From Chloroflexota bacterium (GTDB taxonomy: Bacteria; Chloroflexota; Anaerolineae; Promineifilales; Promineifilaceae): a DNA stretch of 10,669 bases. Below are positions 1-6,559 of this stretch, one piece after another. Every line of letters starts with the position of its first letter. The first letter of the stretch is position 1. Position numbers and translations under genes: made by a program. The stretch spans positions 1-10,669 of the forward strand of contig JAAEOP010000388.1 in NCBI GenBank assembly GCA_024223125.1, read 5' to 3'. Under the pieces are notes generated by a model. It did not search any database. It was not told the DNA's origin and saw nothing but the letters and a program-made list of their open reading frames with translations.

Positions 1-24
1 AACAAACTCTTCTAAGTCACTCAT
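1..24 (-). CDS. Start of an unidentified gene, cut by the window edge
   Basis: Reading leftwards from an ATG at 24-22, the eight visible codons give M-S-D-L-E-E-F-V with no stop. The start lies 33 bases after the stop of the SNF2-type helicase gene on the same strand, so it is probably the next gene of that operon. The gap is filled by a G-rich heptamer repeat that would supply the ribosome-binding region. Eight residues are too few to name a product. The call rests on the start codon, the position and the acidic N-terminus typical of a cytosolic protein. Confidence 0.5.
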
Positions 25-25
25 A

Positions 26-53
26 CCGTATTCCGTTATCCGTCATCCGCCCA
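26..53 (-). repeat. Degenerate heptanucleotide tandem repeat in a ribosome-binding region
   Basis: On the plus strand four units with an exact 7-base period follow one another: CCGTATT, CCGTTAT, CCGTCAT, CCGCCCA. Read on the minus strand this gives a GG pair every seven bases (GGATGAC, GGATAAC, GGAATAC), ending at the ATG at 24-22. The repeat fills nearly all of the 33-base gap between the helicase gene and the next gene, and no other Shine-Dalgarno sequence is present. Confidence 0.6.
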
Positions 54-57
54 CAAC

Positions 58-1809
58 TCACGTCGCAAAGTCTTCCCCAAACAAAGTATCATCAAACGTC
101 TGCACCCGGCGCATGGTGTCGCGGGCGGTCAGCAAGCGGTCCCCGAGGTCGTTCATGCCTTCTTCTAATGTGTCTTCGTCGGCGCTGTTCAGCCACACTT
201 CCAGCAGCATCTCCTCAAAATCCTGCTCCTTCGTCATGTAGCCCAAAATCATCTCCATCTCACCGATGACCAGTTCAAACATATTCAGTTTGCGATCTAA
301 AATATTGAGCAGATGTTCTTCAATGGTTCCCTGGGCGGATAAATTAAAAATCTCTACCTGTTTTGATTGTCCAACCCGGTGAATACGGCCGACACGCTGT
401 TCAATACGCTGCGGGTTCCAGGGCAGGTCAAAATTAACCATGATGTGGCAAAACTGCAAATTACGCCCTTCCCCGGCTGCTTCAGTGGAGAGCAAGACAC
501 GCCCTTCCTCTTCAAAGCGGCGAATGGCTTCATCTTTTTGCTGGATAGTGAGACCGCCGTGATAAAGGATGAATTCGATGCCGGCGGCCGTCAATCGGTC
601 AGCCAACGCATTCAGCGTTGCTTGAAAATGGGTAAAAATGAGAACGTGGTCACTCCCGGCCGAATGTAAAATTTTGAGCAGCGCTTCAGCTTTAGCCCAA
701 TCTGTGATCGCGGCCGCTTCATCGGCCAAAGCTTGCAGACGGGTTTTGTGCGCTTTCCAGACTGGTCGGACGGCAATTTTACGAAGGGTGTGGGATACGG
801 CCATAGCGCTGCTGCCAATCTCTCTTTGCAAAATACCCAGCGTCAATTTGTGGGCGCCGCTGCCGCGTCCGGTCTGCAAAACATGGCGCACAAAATCGCT
901 TGCATTCTGGTACAGGCTTGCTTCTGCCGGAGAAAGGGCTAGACGAATGGTATGCGCCCGGCGCGGGGGCAGCTTCACATCTACCTGTCCCCGGCTGTGG
1001 CGAATCATCACATCAGCCATCAATTCCCGCAAAACCCCCCGATTTTTGGGCGAATGGGGATCGCCCCTGACGACAAATTGGCGGCGAAACTCTTGCGGCG
1101 TTTTAAGTTGCCCCGGTTTGAGGATGGTGATGAGGTTGTACAACTCTTCCAACCTGTTCTCTACCGGCGTAGCGGTAAGCATGAGAATGAATCGTTTTTG
1201 CAAGGCATTAACAAATTTCCAGGTAACACTGCTACGATTTTTCAGGTGATGGGCTTCATCTACAATAACAAGATCATAATTAAGATGGGTGATGATTTGA
1301 CGGTTGGCTTTGAGACGAGCGGCCGCAATAGAAGCGATGACGTGAGGGAATTTAGCCCAAGCATCATTGCCGGCGGCGCGGAAGACGTCATCACTGTTGG
1401 TCACAAAGTCATGCAAGCCGAATTTTTGAGCCAACTCTTCCCGCCACTGCTGCACCAAACCGGGCGGCGTAAGGATGAGGATACGCTCGACCATCTGGCG
1501 CATCATGTATTCCTTGATGACCAGGCCAGCTTCAATGGTTTTACCCAGGCCAACTTCATCGCACAACATGCCGCGGCCGCGGAAACGACGCAGAGCGGCC
1601 TGGGCTGCTTTGATCTGGTAGGAAAAGGGGTCAAAATGCAGCGCTTCCAGACAAACAAGTTCATCGAAGCCACCGATGAGAAGCATATGGGCGGCGGCAA
1701 GTTGTAAACGGTACGCCTGGGGGCTGAAAAATTGTTGTTGGGCTGCGGCCGTGACTACTGCTTCGGCTCCTGATTGTAGGGTAATGATAGGCTCTATACT
1801 ATGTGTCAT
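58..1809 (-). CDS. SNF2/RapA-type DEAD/DEAH helicase (ATP-dependent translocase)
   Basis: A 583-residue superfamily 2 helicase with both RecA-like lobes. Visible motifs are the ATP-binding loop DEVGLGKTIEAG (84-95), the Walker B box DEAHH (184-188), motif III LTATPVEN (211-218), motif V STEAAGEGRNLQ (441-452) and motif VI QRIEQRVGRIHRVGQ (467-481). The DEVGLGKT, LTATP and GRIHRVGQ spellings are those of the SNF2 family, closest to the RapA or archaeal SSO1653 type. Such proteins use ATP to move along double-stranded DNA and remodel or displace bound proteins, for example stalled RNA polymerase. No nuclease, bromodomain or other accessory domain is fused. The C-terminal tail (about 515-583) is acidic. 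The gene follows the Helicase_C_3 gene by 50 bases on the same strand. No Shine-Dalgarno precedes the ATG, but a perfect TATAAT lies 8 bases upstream, so it may also be transcribed alone with almost no leader. Confidence 0.94.
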   Translation of the reverse strand: MTHSIEPIITLQSGAEAVVTAAAQQQFFSPQAYRLQLAAAHMLLIGGFDELVCLEALHFDPFSYQIKAAQAALRRFRGRGMLCDEVGLGKTIEAGLVIKEYMMRQMVERILILTPPGLVQQWREELAQKFGLHDFVTNSDDVFRAAGNDAWAKFPHVIASIAAARLKANRQIITHLNYDLVIVDEAHHLKNRSSVTWKFVNALQKRFILMLTATPVENRLEELYNLITILKPGQLKTPQEFRRQFVVRGDPHSPKNRGVLRELMADVMIRHSRGQVDVKLPPRRAHTIRLALSPAEASLYQNASDFVRHVLQTGRGSGAHKLTLGILQREIGSSAMAVSHTLRKIAVRPVWKAHKTRLQALADEAAAITDWAKAEALLKILHSAGSDHVLIFTHFQATLNALADRLTAAGIEFILYHGGLTIQQKDEAIRRFEEEGRVLLSTEAAGEGRNLQFCHIMVNFDLPWNPQRIEQRVGRIHRVGQSKQVEIFNLSAQGTIEEHLLNILDRKLNMFELVIGEMEMILGYMTKEQDFEEMLLEVWLNSADEDTLEEGMNDLGDRLLTARDTMRRVQTFDDTLFGEDFAT

Positions 1810-1817
1810 ATTGGCTG

Positions 1818-1823
1818 ATTATA
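1818..1823 (-). promoter_or_regulatory. Possible -10 box of a near-leaderless promoter for the SNF2-type helicase
   Basis: A perfect TATAAT on the minus strand ends 8 bases before the helicase ATG, so a transcript would begin within about two bases of the start codon. The matching -35 position (1841-1846, GTGCCG) fits the consensus poorly at 3 of 6. The absence of a Shine-Dalgarno supports the idea, but the box could also be chance within an operon gap. Confidence 0.35.
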
Positions 1824-1859
1824 GCGGGATATTGGGGAGTCGGCACTTGTTTTACCAAC

Positions 1860-3512
1860 CTAAATATCAGTGTCTAACAGCAGTCCCAGTTGGGAAACCG
1901 CCTCGCGCAGCGCTTCCCGATGTTGGAGATTGATGGTAACGGCCAGATCACCCAGGGCTTCTCCCAGGTAGGGGCGGGTTTTGGGATTGGTTCGCAATGT
2001 TTCTAAAATGGCAACATCACGCACACGCAACACAACGGCCGTTTCTAAACGCCCCTCTACCCCTTTTTCTGCCCAACGCTGGATGCAGCGCCGGGTACTG
2101 GGAGGGATGGAGGTTCCACCGGCAATGGCTAAAAATTCCAGAATTCGCTCCGGGGTAATGCCCTCTTCTTTGGCGCGGGCTAATGATTTTGGCGTCAGTC
2201 GGTATTTGAATGGTTTACCTGGCTCTACCGGATACGGTTCACTGATGCGGGCTGCTTGAAAACGATCATAACGACCGGTATTCGAGGGCACGAGAATGGT
2301 CGCCTCTGCCTGGACGATGAAGGGGATACGCACCTCATCGGCCGCCGGTTCAACCCCAGCCAACCATTCCAAAGCGCGGTCTGTCAGGCGGTAACCGGGG
2401 ATGTTTTGGTTAACGGCCGTAACCGCCAACCCCAACCACACTAGCGGCCCCTGCACCAAAAAAACAATTAACCGTCCCTCTACCTGCTCCCAACTTTTAA
2501 AACCGTTCAAGTAAGCGTTCGTTTCCAGGTCGCGAATATACCAGGTGTCATAATTGGCGTCGGGCCGCTGGAAATCAGGATCGCTGCTTTTGAGATGGGC
2601 GATTAGATCGGGGAGAGGGAACCAATCGGTCGTTTGCGGCAGAGCGTCCAATAATGCGGTGCGGGCCAGGATGGGGTCATTTTGCCAATTGTCCCCTTCC
2701 GATTGCAGACCGGGGGTGTGACCTAAATCGTTCCAACTGCTGGCGCTCCAGGCGTCGGCCAGGGCGCGTAGTTGGGCTTCGCGGCTTTGTTGTAACCAGG
2801 AGACGGCCGTGCGTGTCGGCCGTATCCCCTGCGCTGTTTCCCGTACCATCCCCATTTCCCGCGCCAGATTGATGAGCAGAGAGCGGCGGTGCAAATCATC
2901 GTTGAGCAAGAGTTGGGGCAATTTGTCTAATTGTTGGGCACGTAGAGCGGTTTGTTGAGCCAACGCCAGCAGGGTTGCCAAATCATCTACCGCATCAATG
3001 GCTTCGGCATTTGGTTCATCTGGTTCGGATATGGGGGTGAGGAGGGTGACGGCCGTTTCCCGTACCACCGCCGCCTCTTTTTCTAGTTGGGGAAACTGGG
3101 ATAGCAGTTCATCGGGCAGGTAGAAAAATTCAATCATGCCTTCGGCCGTTTCATCAAAGCCGCGATACAAAAAGCCCCGATACCAGAGCGCCTCGGCCGA
3201 ATTGGCGGGGTCAAACCACGGTTCTTCCCGTTCCAGGCGACCTGGCCCCATCAGCCGCACCTCCCCATGCTCGCGGACAAAAGCCGCTATAGGCAGTCGT
3301 CCCCCAGCTTGTACAAGGTCTTGAAACGCGGCCGCTTCCTCCGGCGGCAGAAATTGCAGTTCCTGGAGCATGTCTAATCCGGACAAAGCGTCGGCCAATG
3401 CCTGGCTACACACCTCCTTATCTTCCCCGGTCAGGTCCAATTCCCACCATTCACCAATCACGCGCAGCACAATCAGATCATGGTCTTGCAAAGCATTAAC
3501 CAAAGAACGCAT
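1860..3512 (-). CDS. Helicase-associated protein with C-terminal XPB/Ssl2-like (Helicase_C_3) domain
   Basis: A 550-residue soluble protein without membrane segments or helicase motifs. Residues about 395-525 resemble the Helicase_C_3 domain (PF13625, the XPB/Ssl2 N-terminal-like domain). They show the FIVQAEATILVPS strand, then YRLTPKSLARAKEEGITPERILEFL and an IPPSTRRCIQRWAEKG helix, the pattern seen in helicase-associated proteins of actinobacteria and Chloroflexota. The N-terminal 390 residues are helical, rich in Leu and Glu, with repeated short winged-helix-like stretches, and I cannot assign them. From memory, the mycobacterial relative (Rv0862c) sits beside the XPB helicase gene; here the neighbour 50 bases downstream is a SNF2-type enzyme. 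A role in loading or regulating that helicase is inference. The start is well supported by AGGAG five bases before the ATG. The gene carries four ACGGCCGT octamers, all read as Thr-Ala-Val. Confidence 0.72.
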   Translation of the reverse strand: MRSLVNALQDHDLIVLRVIGEWWELDLTGEDKEVCSQALADALSGLDMLQELQFLPPEEAAAFQDLVQAGGRLPIAAFVREHGEVRLMGPGRLEREEPWFDPANSAEALWYRGFLYRGFDETAEGMIEFFYLPDELLSQFPQLEKEAAVVRETAVTLLTPISEPDEPNAEAIDAVDDLATLLALAQQTALRAQQLDKLPQLLLNDDLHRRSLLINLAREMGMVRETAQGIRPTRTAVSWLQQSREAQLRALADAWSASSWNDLGHTPGLQSEGDNWQNDPILARTALLDALPQTTDWFPLPDLIAHLKSSDPDFQRPDANYDTWYIRDLETNAYLNGFKSWEQVEGRLIVFLVQGPLVWLGLAVTAVNQNIPGYRLTDRALEWLAGVEPAADEVRIPFIVQAEATILVPSNTGRYDRFQAARISEPYPVEPGKPFKYRLTPKSLARAKEEGITPERILEFLAIAGGTSIPPSTRRCIQRWAEKGVEGRLETAVVLRVRDVAILETLRTNPKTRPYLGEALGDLAVTINLQHREALREAVSQLGLLLDTDI

Positions 3513-3517
3513 TCTGT

Positions 3518-3522
3518 CTCCT
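3518..3522 (-). promoter_or_regulatory. Shine-Dalgarno of the Helicase_C_3 gene
   Basis: AGGAG on the minus strand lies five bases from the ATG at 3512-3510. It is the clearest ribosome-binding site in the window and fixes this start; most other genes here lack one. Confidence 0.75.
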
Positions 3523-3721
3523 AACCAGATGGTAGCTCTATTACCCCATATTTTTGAGTCTACAATCCTGGCTTGATAGTCACGTCTTGATTTGTGCTGT
3601 CAAGAAATCCAGTATACTTTAGGATATTCTTTTTTCATGTCAATCCATGTTATTTTTTCCATAAAAGCCCTCATTTATTAACACTGTATCTTGTTTTTGT
3701 TTGCAACAGGATTATAACATT
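3523..3721 (-). promoter_or_regulatory. Probable promoter region of the Helicase_C_3 gene
   Basis: This 200-base AT-rich gap separates the lipid kinase stop from the next start. On the minus strand it holds two exact TTGACA hexamers (3638-3643 and 3598-3603) and a perfect TATAAT (3711-3716), but no pair has both good boxes at 16-18 bases spacing, so I cannot choose a start site. CTTGA occurs at 3572 and 3586, and its inverse TCAAG at 3600, each 14 bases apart. I see no hairpin with a T-run that would be a terminator and no small ORF worth calling. Confidence 0.4.
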
Positions 3722-4648
3722 TTACTTATCTTTGTGGCTAACTGGTGTCATGACTTCGATGGCGTTGGGTAAACTAGCGACGGTGACTTGATGAATGTCG
3801 TCCTGTGGATAGGCAAACATTTCGCCATCTGTGTGGATGATCATTGGCTCGTCTGATTTGACGACGATGCGCCGGTTTTGGCGCATGGTCACGGCCGGAT
3901 GGGTCACATGCATCCCTTTCATCACTTTGGGCATCATTGCCAGCATGGTGGGGCGGCTAATCGGAGTGACGGTGCAAGTGTCTATTAGATTATCATGGTG
4001 TCTGGCCTGGGGTGTAATCAGGTAGCCGCCCCCATGCCGCTTCCCCAGCCCAAATGTGACAAAAAATATTTTCTGAGTCACTTCTTCTTCATCAAATATC
4101 AAGTGCAGCCGGGGCATATCGTAATAAAAGGCAATGGTTTGCAGGGTGGCAATCATATACTTTAAGAAGCCATGAATACGACTGATTTTTTCAGTTTGCA
4201 AAACGACGCGGGCATCAAAACCAATGCCCATGTTGTTGTCTATGATGTATACCCGCCCTTTATCATCCGTGACACGCGCCAGGTCTATGGCCTGGGGTTG
4301 GCCGGTGAAGAGAGTTTTCACGGCCGTCTCTACCTCTGTAGACACCCCTAAAGACCAGGCCAGATCATTGCCGGAACCAATCGGGATAATACCCAGACGG
4401 GTAGTCGCTTTCTCTCCCTGCATTAACCCATTGACAATCTCGCTAACGGTACCGTCCCCGCCGGCGGCCGCAACCAGATCAACCCCCTCAGCGGCCGCTT
4501 GCCGAGCCAATTGAGTCGCGTGTCTGCTTCGTTCAGTTATGACAATATCCAGACTGCCATACGGCCGTGCGGCCGCTTCAAGAAGAGCCTTATAACGATG
4601 CCCACGTCCATTATCTGAGCGGGGATTTAAGATGAGTTTTATACGCAT
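3722..4648 (-). CDS. Diacylglycerol/lipid kinase, YegS/BmrU family
   Basis: A soluble lipid kinase of 308 residues, the usual length for the family. It would transfer phosphate from ATP to diacylglycerol or a related membrane lipid at the inner face of the membrane. Visible motifs, numbered from the alternative GTG start at 4654, are the nucleotide-binding NPRSDNGRG (10-18), the catalytic loop GGDGT (65-69), PIGSGNDLA (91-99) and the C-terminal DGE (276-278) with the conserved aspartate of the second lobe. The substrate cannot be read from sequence. I prefer the ATG at 4648-4646, because a GGTGG lies nine bases upstream, whereas the GTG at 4654 is only three bases from it. A good promoter (4691-4719) precedes it, and the intervening leader is a heptamer repeat. 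Downstream lies a 209-base gap before the next gene. Three GCGGCCGC sites and one ACGGCCGT fall within 4464-4576. Confidence 0.93.
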   Translation of the reverse strand: MRIKLILNPRSDNGRGHRYKALLEAAARPYGSLDIVITERSRHATQLARQAAAEGVDLVAAAGGDGTVSEIVNGLMQGEKATTRLGIIPIGSGNDLAWSLGVSTEVETAVKTLFTGQPQAIDLARVTDDKGRVYIIDNNMGIGFDARVVLQTEKISRIHGFLKYMIATLQTIAFYYDMPRLHLIFDEEEVTQKIFFVTFGLGKRHGGGYLITPQARHHDNLIDTCTVTPISRPTMLAMMPKVMKGMHVTHPAVTMRQNRRIVVKSDEPMIIHTDGEMFAYPQDDIHQVTVASLPNAIEVMTPVSHKDK

Positions 4649-4651
4649 TTG

Positions 4652-4682
4652 CACTATCCACTATCCACCAGCCACCAGCCAC
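4652..4682 (-). repeat. Heptanucleotide tandem repeat forming the lipid kinase leader
   Basis: The plus strand reads CACTATC twice, then CACCAGC twice, then CAC, a perfect 7-base period of 4.4 units made of two unit types. On the minus strand it becomes GTGGCTG and GTGGATA units that run up to the start codon and provide the GGTGG ribosome-binding sequence. A transcript from the promoter at 4691-4719 would begin near 4684, so almost the whole leader would be repeat. Confidence 0.75.
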
Positions 4683-4690
4683 ATTTTTAG

Positions 4691-4719
4691 ATTATACGAC
4701 ACGGTTTCTAACCAGCCAA
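4691..4719 (-). promoter_or_regulatory. Sigma-70 type promoter for the lipid kinase gene
   Basis: On the minus strand TTGGCT (4719-4714; 4 of 6 match to TTGACA) is followed after exactly 17 bases by a perfect TATAAT (4696-4691). The predicted start is near 4684, about 36 bases before the ATG. The -35 box shares one base with the only clearly intergenic ACGGCCGT octamer (4719-4726). Confidence 0.65.
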
Positions 4720-4805
4720 CGGCCGTCTACAAGAAGTCTCAAATTAACCATACTATACTTAAGTCCTATTGTTGTACTATTACTACAGAGAACTACCCTC
4801 ACAAC

Positions 4806-4834
4806 TTTACACCCCCCTGTAAACGTGTTATACT
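4806..4834 (+). promoter_or_regulatory. Sigma-70 type promoter for the membrane operon
   Basis: TTTACA (4806-4811, 5 of 6) and TATACT (4829-4834, 5 of 6) are separated by 17 bases. A TG pair one base before the -10 box makes it an extended -10. It would start transcription near 4841 and give a leader of about 63 bases. This is the best promoter in the window and the only convincing one for the six genes that follow. Confidence 0.72.
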
Positions 4835-4840
4835 CGCCCA

Positions 4841-4864
4841 TAACATTATGTTACGTCAACATAA
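4841..4864. promoter_or_regulatory. Nested inverted repeats at the operon start site (candidate operator)
   Basis: TAACAT-T-ATGTTA (4841-4853) is a perfect 6+1+6 palindrome starting seven bases after the -10 box. It overlaps a second perfect repeat, TTATGTT-ACGTC-AACATAA (4846-4864; 7 bp arms, 5-base spacer). The first cannot form an RNA hairpin with a one-base loop, which favours a protein-binding DNA site. The second could also fold in the mRNA. No regulator gene is in the window. Confidence 0.5.
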
Positions 4865-4903
4865 ATAGATGATACTCTTCATATATATAGATATAGGCAC
4901 ACG

Positions 4904-5164
4904 ATGGCAAATGCACTTCAAAATGATTCATTTATAGATGATGCGGCCGCCAGCATACAACAATATGGTTTACAAACAGCGGCCATCCTATTTTTAGAAG
5001 CAGGTCATCCCCTCACATTTTTAGGCGGGCAACTGTTATGGATTGCCCAACCAGTTTTATCATTATTTGTCGCTTCAGACAGGCTCAGGCAGGCGGCTTC
5101 TTTACTAGAAGAACCAGCCGCAGTGGCCGCTCTGGTAACAAAACTGGAAGCAGATGAGGCTTAA
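4904..5164 (+). CDS. Small hydrophobic protein, first gene of the membrane operon
   Basis: An 86-residue protein that I do not recognise. Residues 1-22 are polar and acidic. Residues 23-57 are largely hydrophobic and contain the Gly-rich stretch HPLTFLGGQLLWIAQP (35-50), which would make one membrane or membrane-surface helix. The C-terminal 28 residues form a charged, Ala/Leu-rich helix. Its length and first-gene position suit a small subunit or assembly partner of the membrane proteins encoded behind it. AGG lies six bases before the ATG as a weak ribosome site. The next gene starts three bases after the stop, so the two are probably translationally coupled. Confidence 0.8.
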   Translation: MANALQNDSFIDDAAASIQQYGLQTAAILFLEAGHPLTFLGGQLLWIAQPVLSLFVASDRLRQAASLLEEPAAVAALVTKLEADEA

Positions 5165-5167
5165 CGA

Positions 5168-5917
5168 ATGACACCGTTGGCTATCCTCACCATTATTGGC
5201 ATTATCATCCTCGCCCTTGTCTTGTTGCAACGTTTAACCGACAAGGGCCGAATTATAAGTATGCGTCCCCTACCTGCTCTGGCAGGGATACGGGGGCAGT
5301 TGGGACGAGCAATTGAAAGTGGACGGCCGTTACACATGACAATGGGGCGCGGCAGTCTCATCAGCCAGGCCAACCCCACTTCGGTAGCATCCTGGCAGCT
5401 GCTAGACCATCTGACAAAAGATGGCTGTGCCAATGGCGCCCCTCCCATGATTACTGTCGGTGAAGGGACACTGCTGCCGGTAGCTCAAGACAGTTTACGT
5501 CATGCGTACCGTACCGCCGGACGCAACGGTGAATTTAATCCGGCGGAAGCTCAATTTATTGCCACCAATACAGATGCTTTCATCTATGCCGGTGGAGCGG
5601 CCGCCTTTTTGCAGCAAGCCAATGTAACCGGAAATATTGCCATCGGCCGTTTTGGTGAGGAACTCGCTCTCATTGTCGAAGCGGCAAACCATCGTCAAGT
5701 TGAACAAATTATCGGTAGTGATGATCCTACGGCCGTGGCCCTGGCTACAGCCTTTACAGAAAATGTTTTAATCGGTGAAGAAATGCTGGCCGTAGGCGCT
5801 TATTTAGATCAGAATCCTTCCCGTTTGGCCAGTTTGCAAGTGCAAGACACTCTGCGCTGGATCATCGTCAGCGCTATTTTATTATTGGCGATTATCAAAG
5901 TATTCTTATCTATTTGA
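5168..5917 (+). CDS. Membrane protein anchored at both ends, DUF6754-like
   Basis: A 249-residue protein with one transmembrane helix at each end (about 3-20 and 230-248) and a soluble domain between them (about 30-228). Basic residues just after the first helix suggest that this domain faces the cytoplasm. The opening of the domain, RPLPALAGIRGQLGRAIESGRPLHMTMGRGS (spread over 33-63), and the later AQDSLRHAYRTAGR (106-119) and FIYAGGAAAFL (138-148) segments resemble, from memory, the DUF6754 family of Chloroflexota. No catalytic motif is visible. GAGG eight bases before the ATG and the three-base gap support the start. The gene lies between a small hydrophobic protein and a six-helix membrane protein in the same operon. 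Confidence 0.82.
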   Translation: MTPLAILTIIGIIILALVLLQRLTDKGRIISMRPLPALAGIRGQLGRAIESGRPLHMTMGRGSLISQANPTSVASWQLLDHLTKDGCANGAPPMITVGEGTLLPVAQDSLRHAYRTAGRNGEFNPAEAQFIATNTDAFIYAGGAAAFLQQANVTGNIAIGRFGEELALIVEAANHRQVEQIIGSDDPTAVALATAFTENVLIGEEMLAVGAYLDQNPSRLASLQVQDTLRWIIVSAILLLAIIKVFLSI

Positions 5918-5926
5918 ACTAAGTTT

Positions 5927-6559
5927 ATGGCGAACATTAAGAAATACTTGCCTTTAAGTATCGCTTTGTTATTTGGTTGGTTGACTCTGGTAGGTCTGTT
6001 ATTTAATATACCGGCCATCACTAATTTGGTATTGGGGTGGACCAGCTTTCTGGTCGCTGTTGCCTTATTGTTGGGTGTATTAAATCTATTTGTTGTTCAC
6101 TTCAATCGAACAGTGAAGCGTAAAAATATTTACAGCTTCTTTCTAATCTTAAGCATGTTGAGCGTATTCACTATTGCTATTTTGGATACACGCAACATTA
6201 CTTCTGGTGGACTGGATTTATATTTTAACTGGGTGCAGGCGCCTCTCGAAGCAGCATTAGCTTCTTTGCTGGCTTTTTTCTTGTTGTTTGCCGGTTTTCA
6301 ATTGATGAAACGTCAGCATACGGTCTGGTCACTCCTGTTTTTGGTCACGGCCGTGTTGGTCTTATTAGCTGATGTGTTGTTGGTTACTTCCATTTTGCCG
6401 ACACGAGTGGAAACTCTGTTTTTTCAGATACAAGATGTCATTCGCAATGTCATTGTATTGGCCGGTGTACGAGGGCTGCTTCTAGGCGTTGCTTTAGGCA
6501 CAGTCACGCTGGCTGTGCGAATGCTCATTGGTATGGAACGGCCGTATAACAACAAATGA
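5927..6559 (+). CDS. Six-helix integral membrane protein of unknown function
   Basis: A 210-residue, strongly hydrophobic protein. Helices lie at about 8-26, 33-57, 69-86, 106-127, 133-157 and 174-201. Positive clusters at 3-6 (NIKK), 61-66 (RTVKRK) and 128-129 (KR) place the N-terminus and two loops inside. There are no transporter or enzyme motifs that I can recognise. The gene begins nine bases after the preceding stop without a clear Shine-Dalgarno. It ends in an ATGA overlap with the next gene, so the products are likely made in step and may form a complex. Confidence 0.82.
   Translation: MANIKKYLPLSIALLFGWLTLVGLLFNIPAITNLVLGWTSFLVAVALLLGVLNLFVVHFNRTVKRKNIYSFFLILSMLSVFTIAILDTRNITSGGLDLYFNWVQAPLEAALASLLAFFLLFAGFQLMKRQHTVWSLLFLVTAVLVLLADVLLVTSILPTRVETLFFQIQDVIRNVIVLAGVRGLLLGVALGTVTLAVRMLIGMERPYNNK

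Noticed and set aside
952..1707. A 251-codon open frame on the plus strand opposite the helicase gene
   Set aside because: The minus-strand frame contains all SNF2 helicase motifs. The plus-strand product shows no recognisable domain and has no promoter or ribosome site.
58..3512. The helicase pair as an anti-phage defence system
   Set aside because: SNF2-type helicases occur in systems such as DISARM, but no methyltransferase, nuclease, PLD-type or DUF1998-type partner is visible and there are no mobile-element traces. A housekeeping role is at least as likely.
4652..4682. A CRISPR-like or transposon-end repeat
   Set aside because: The units are only seven bases long and adjacent without spacers. 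There is no transposase, target-site duplication or terminal inverted repeat.
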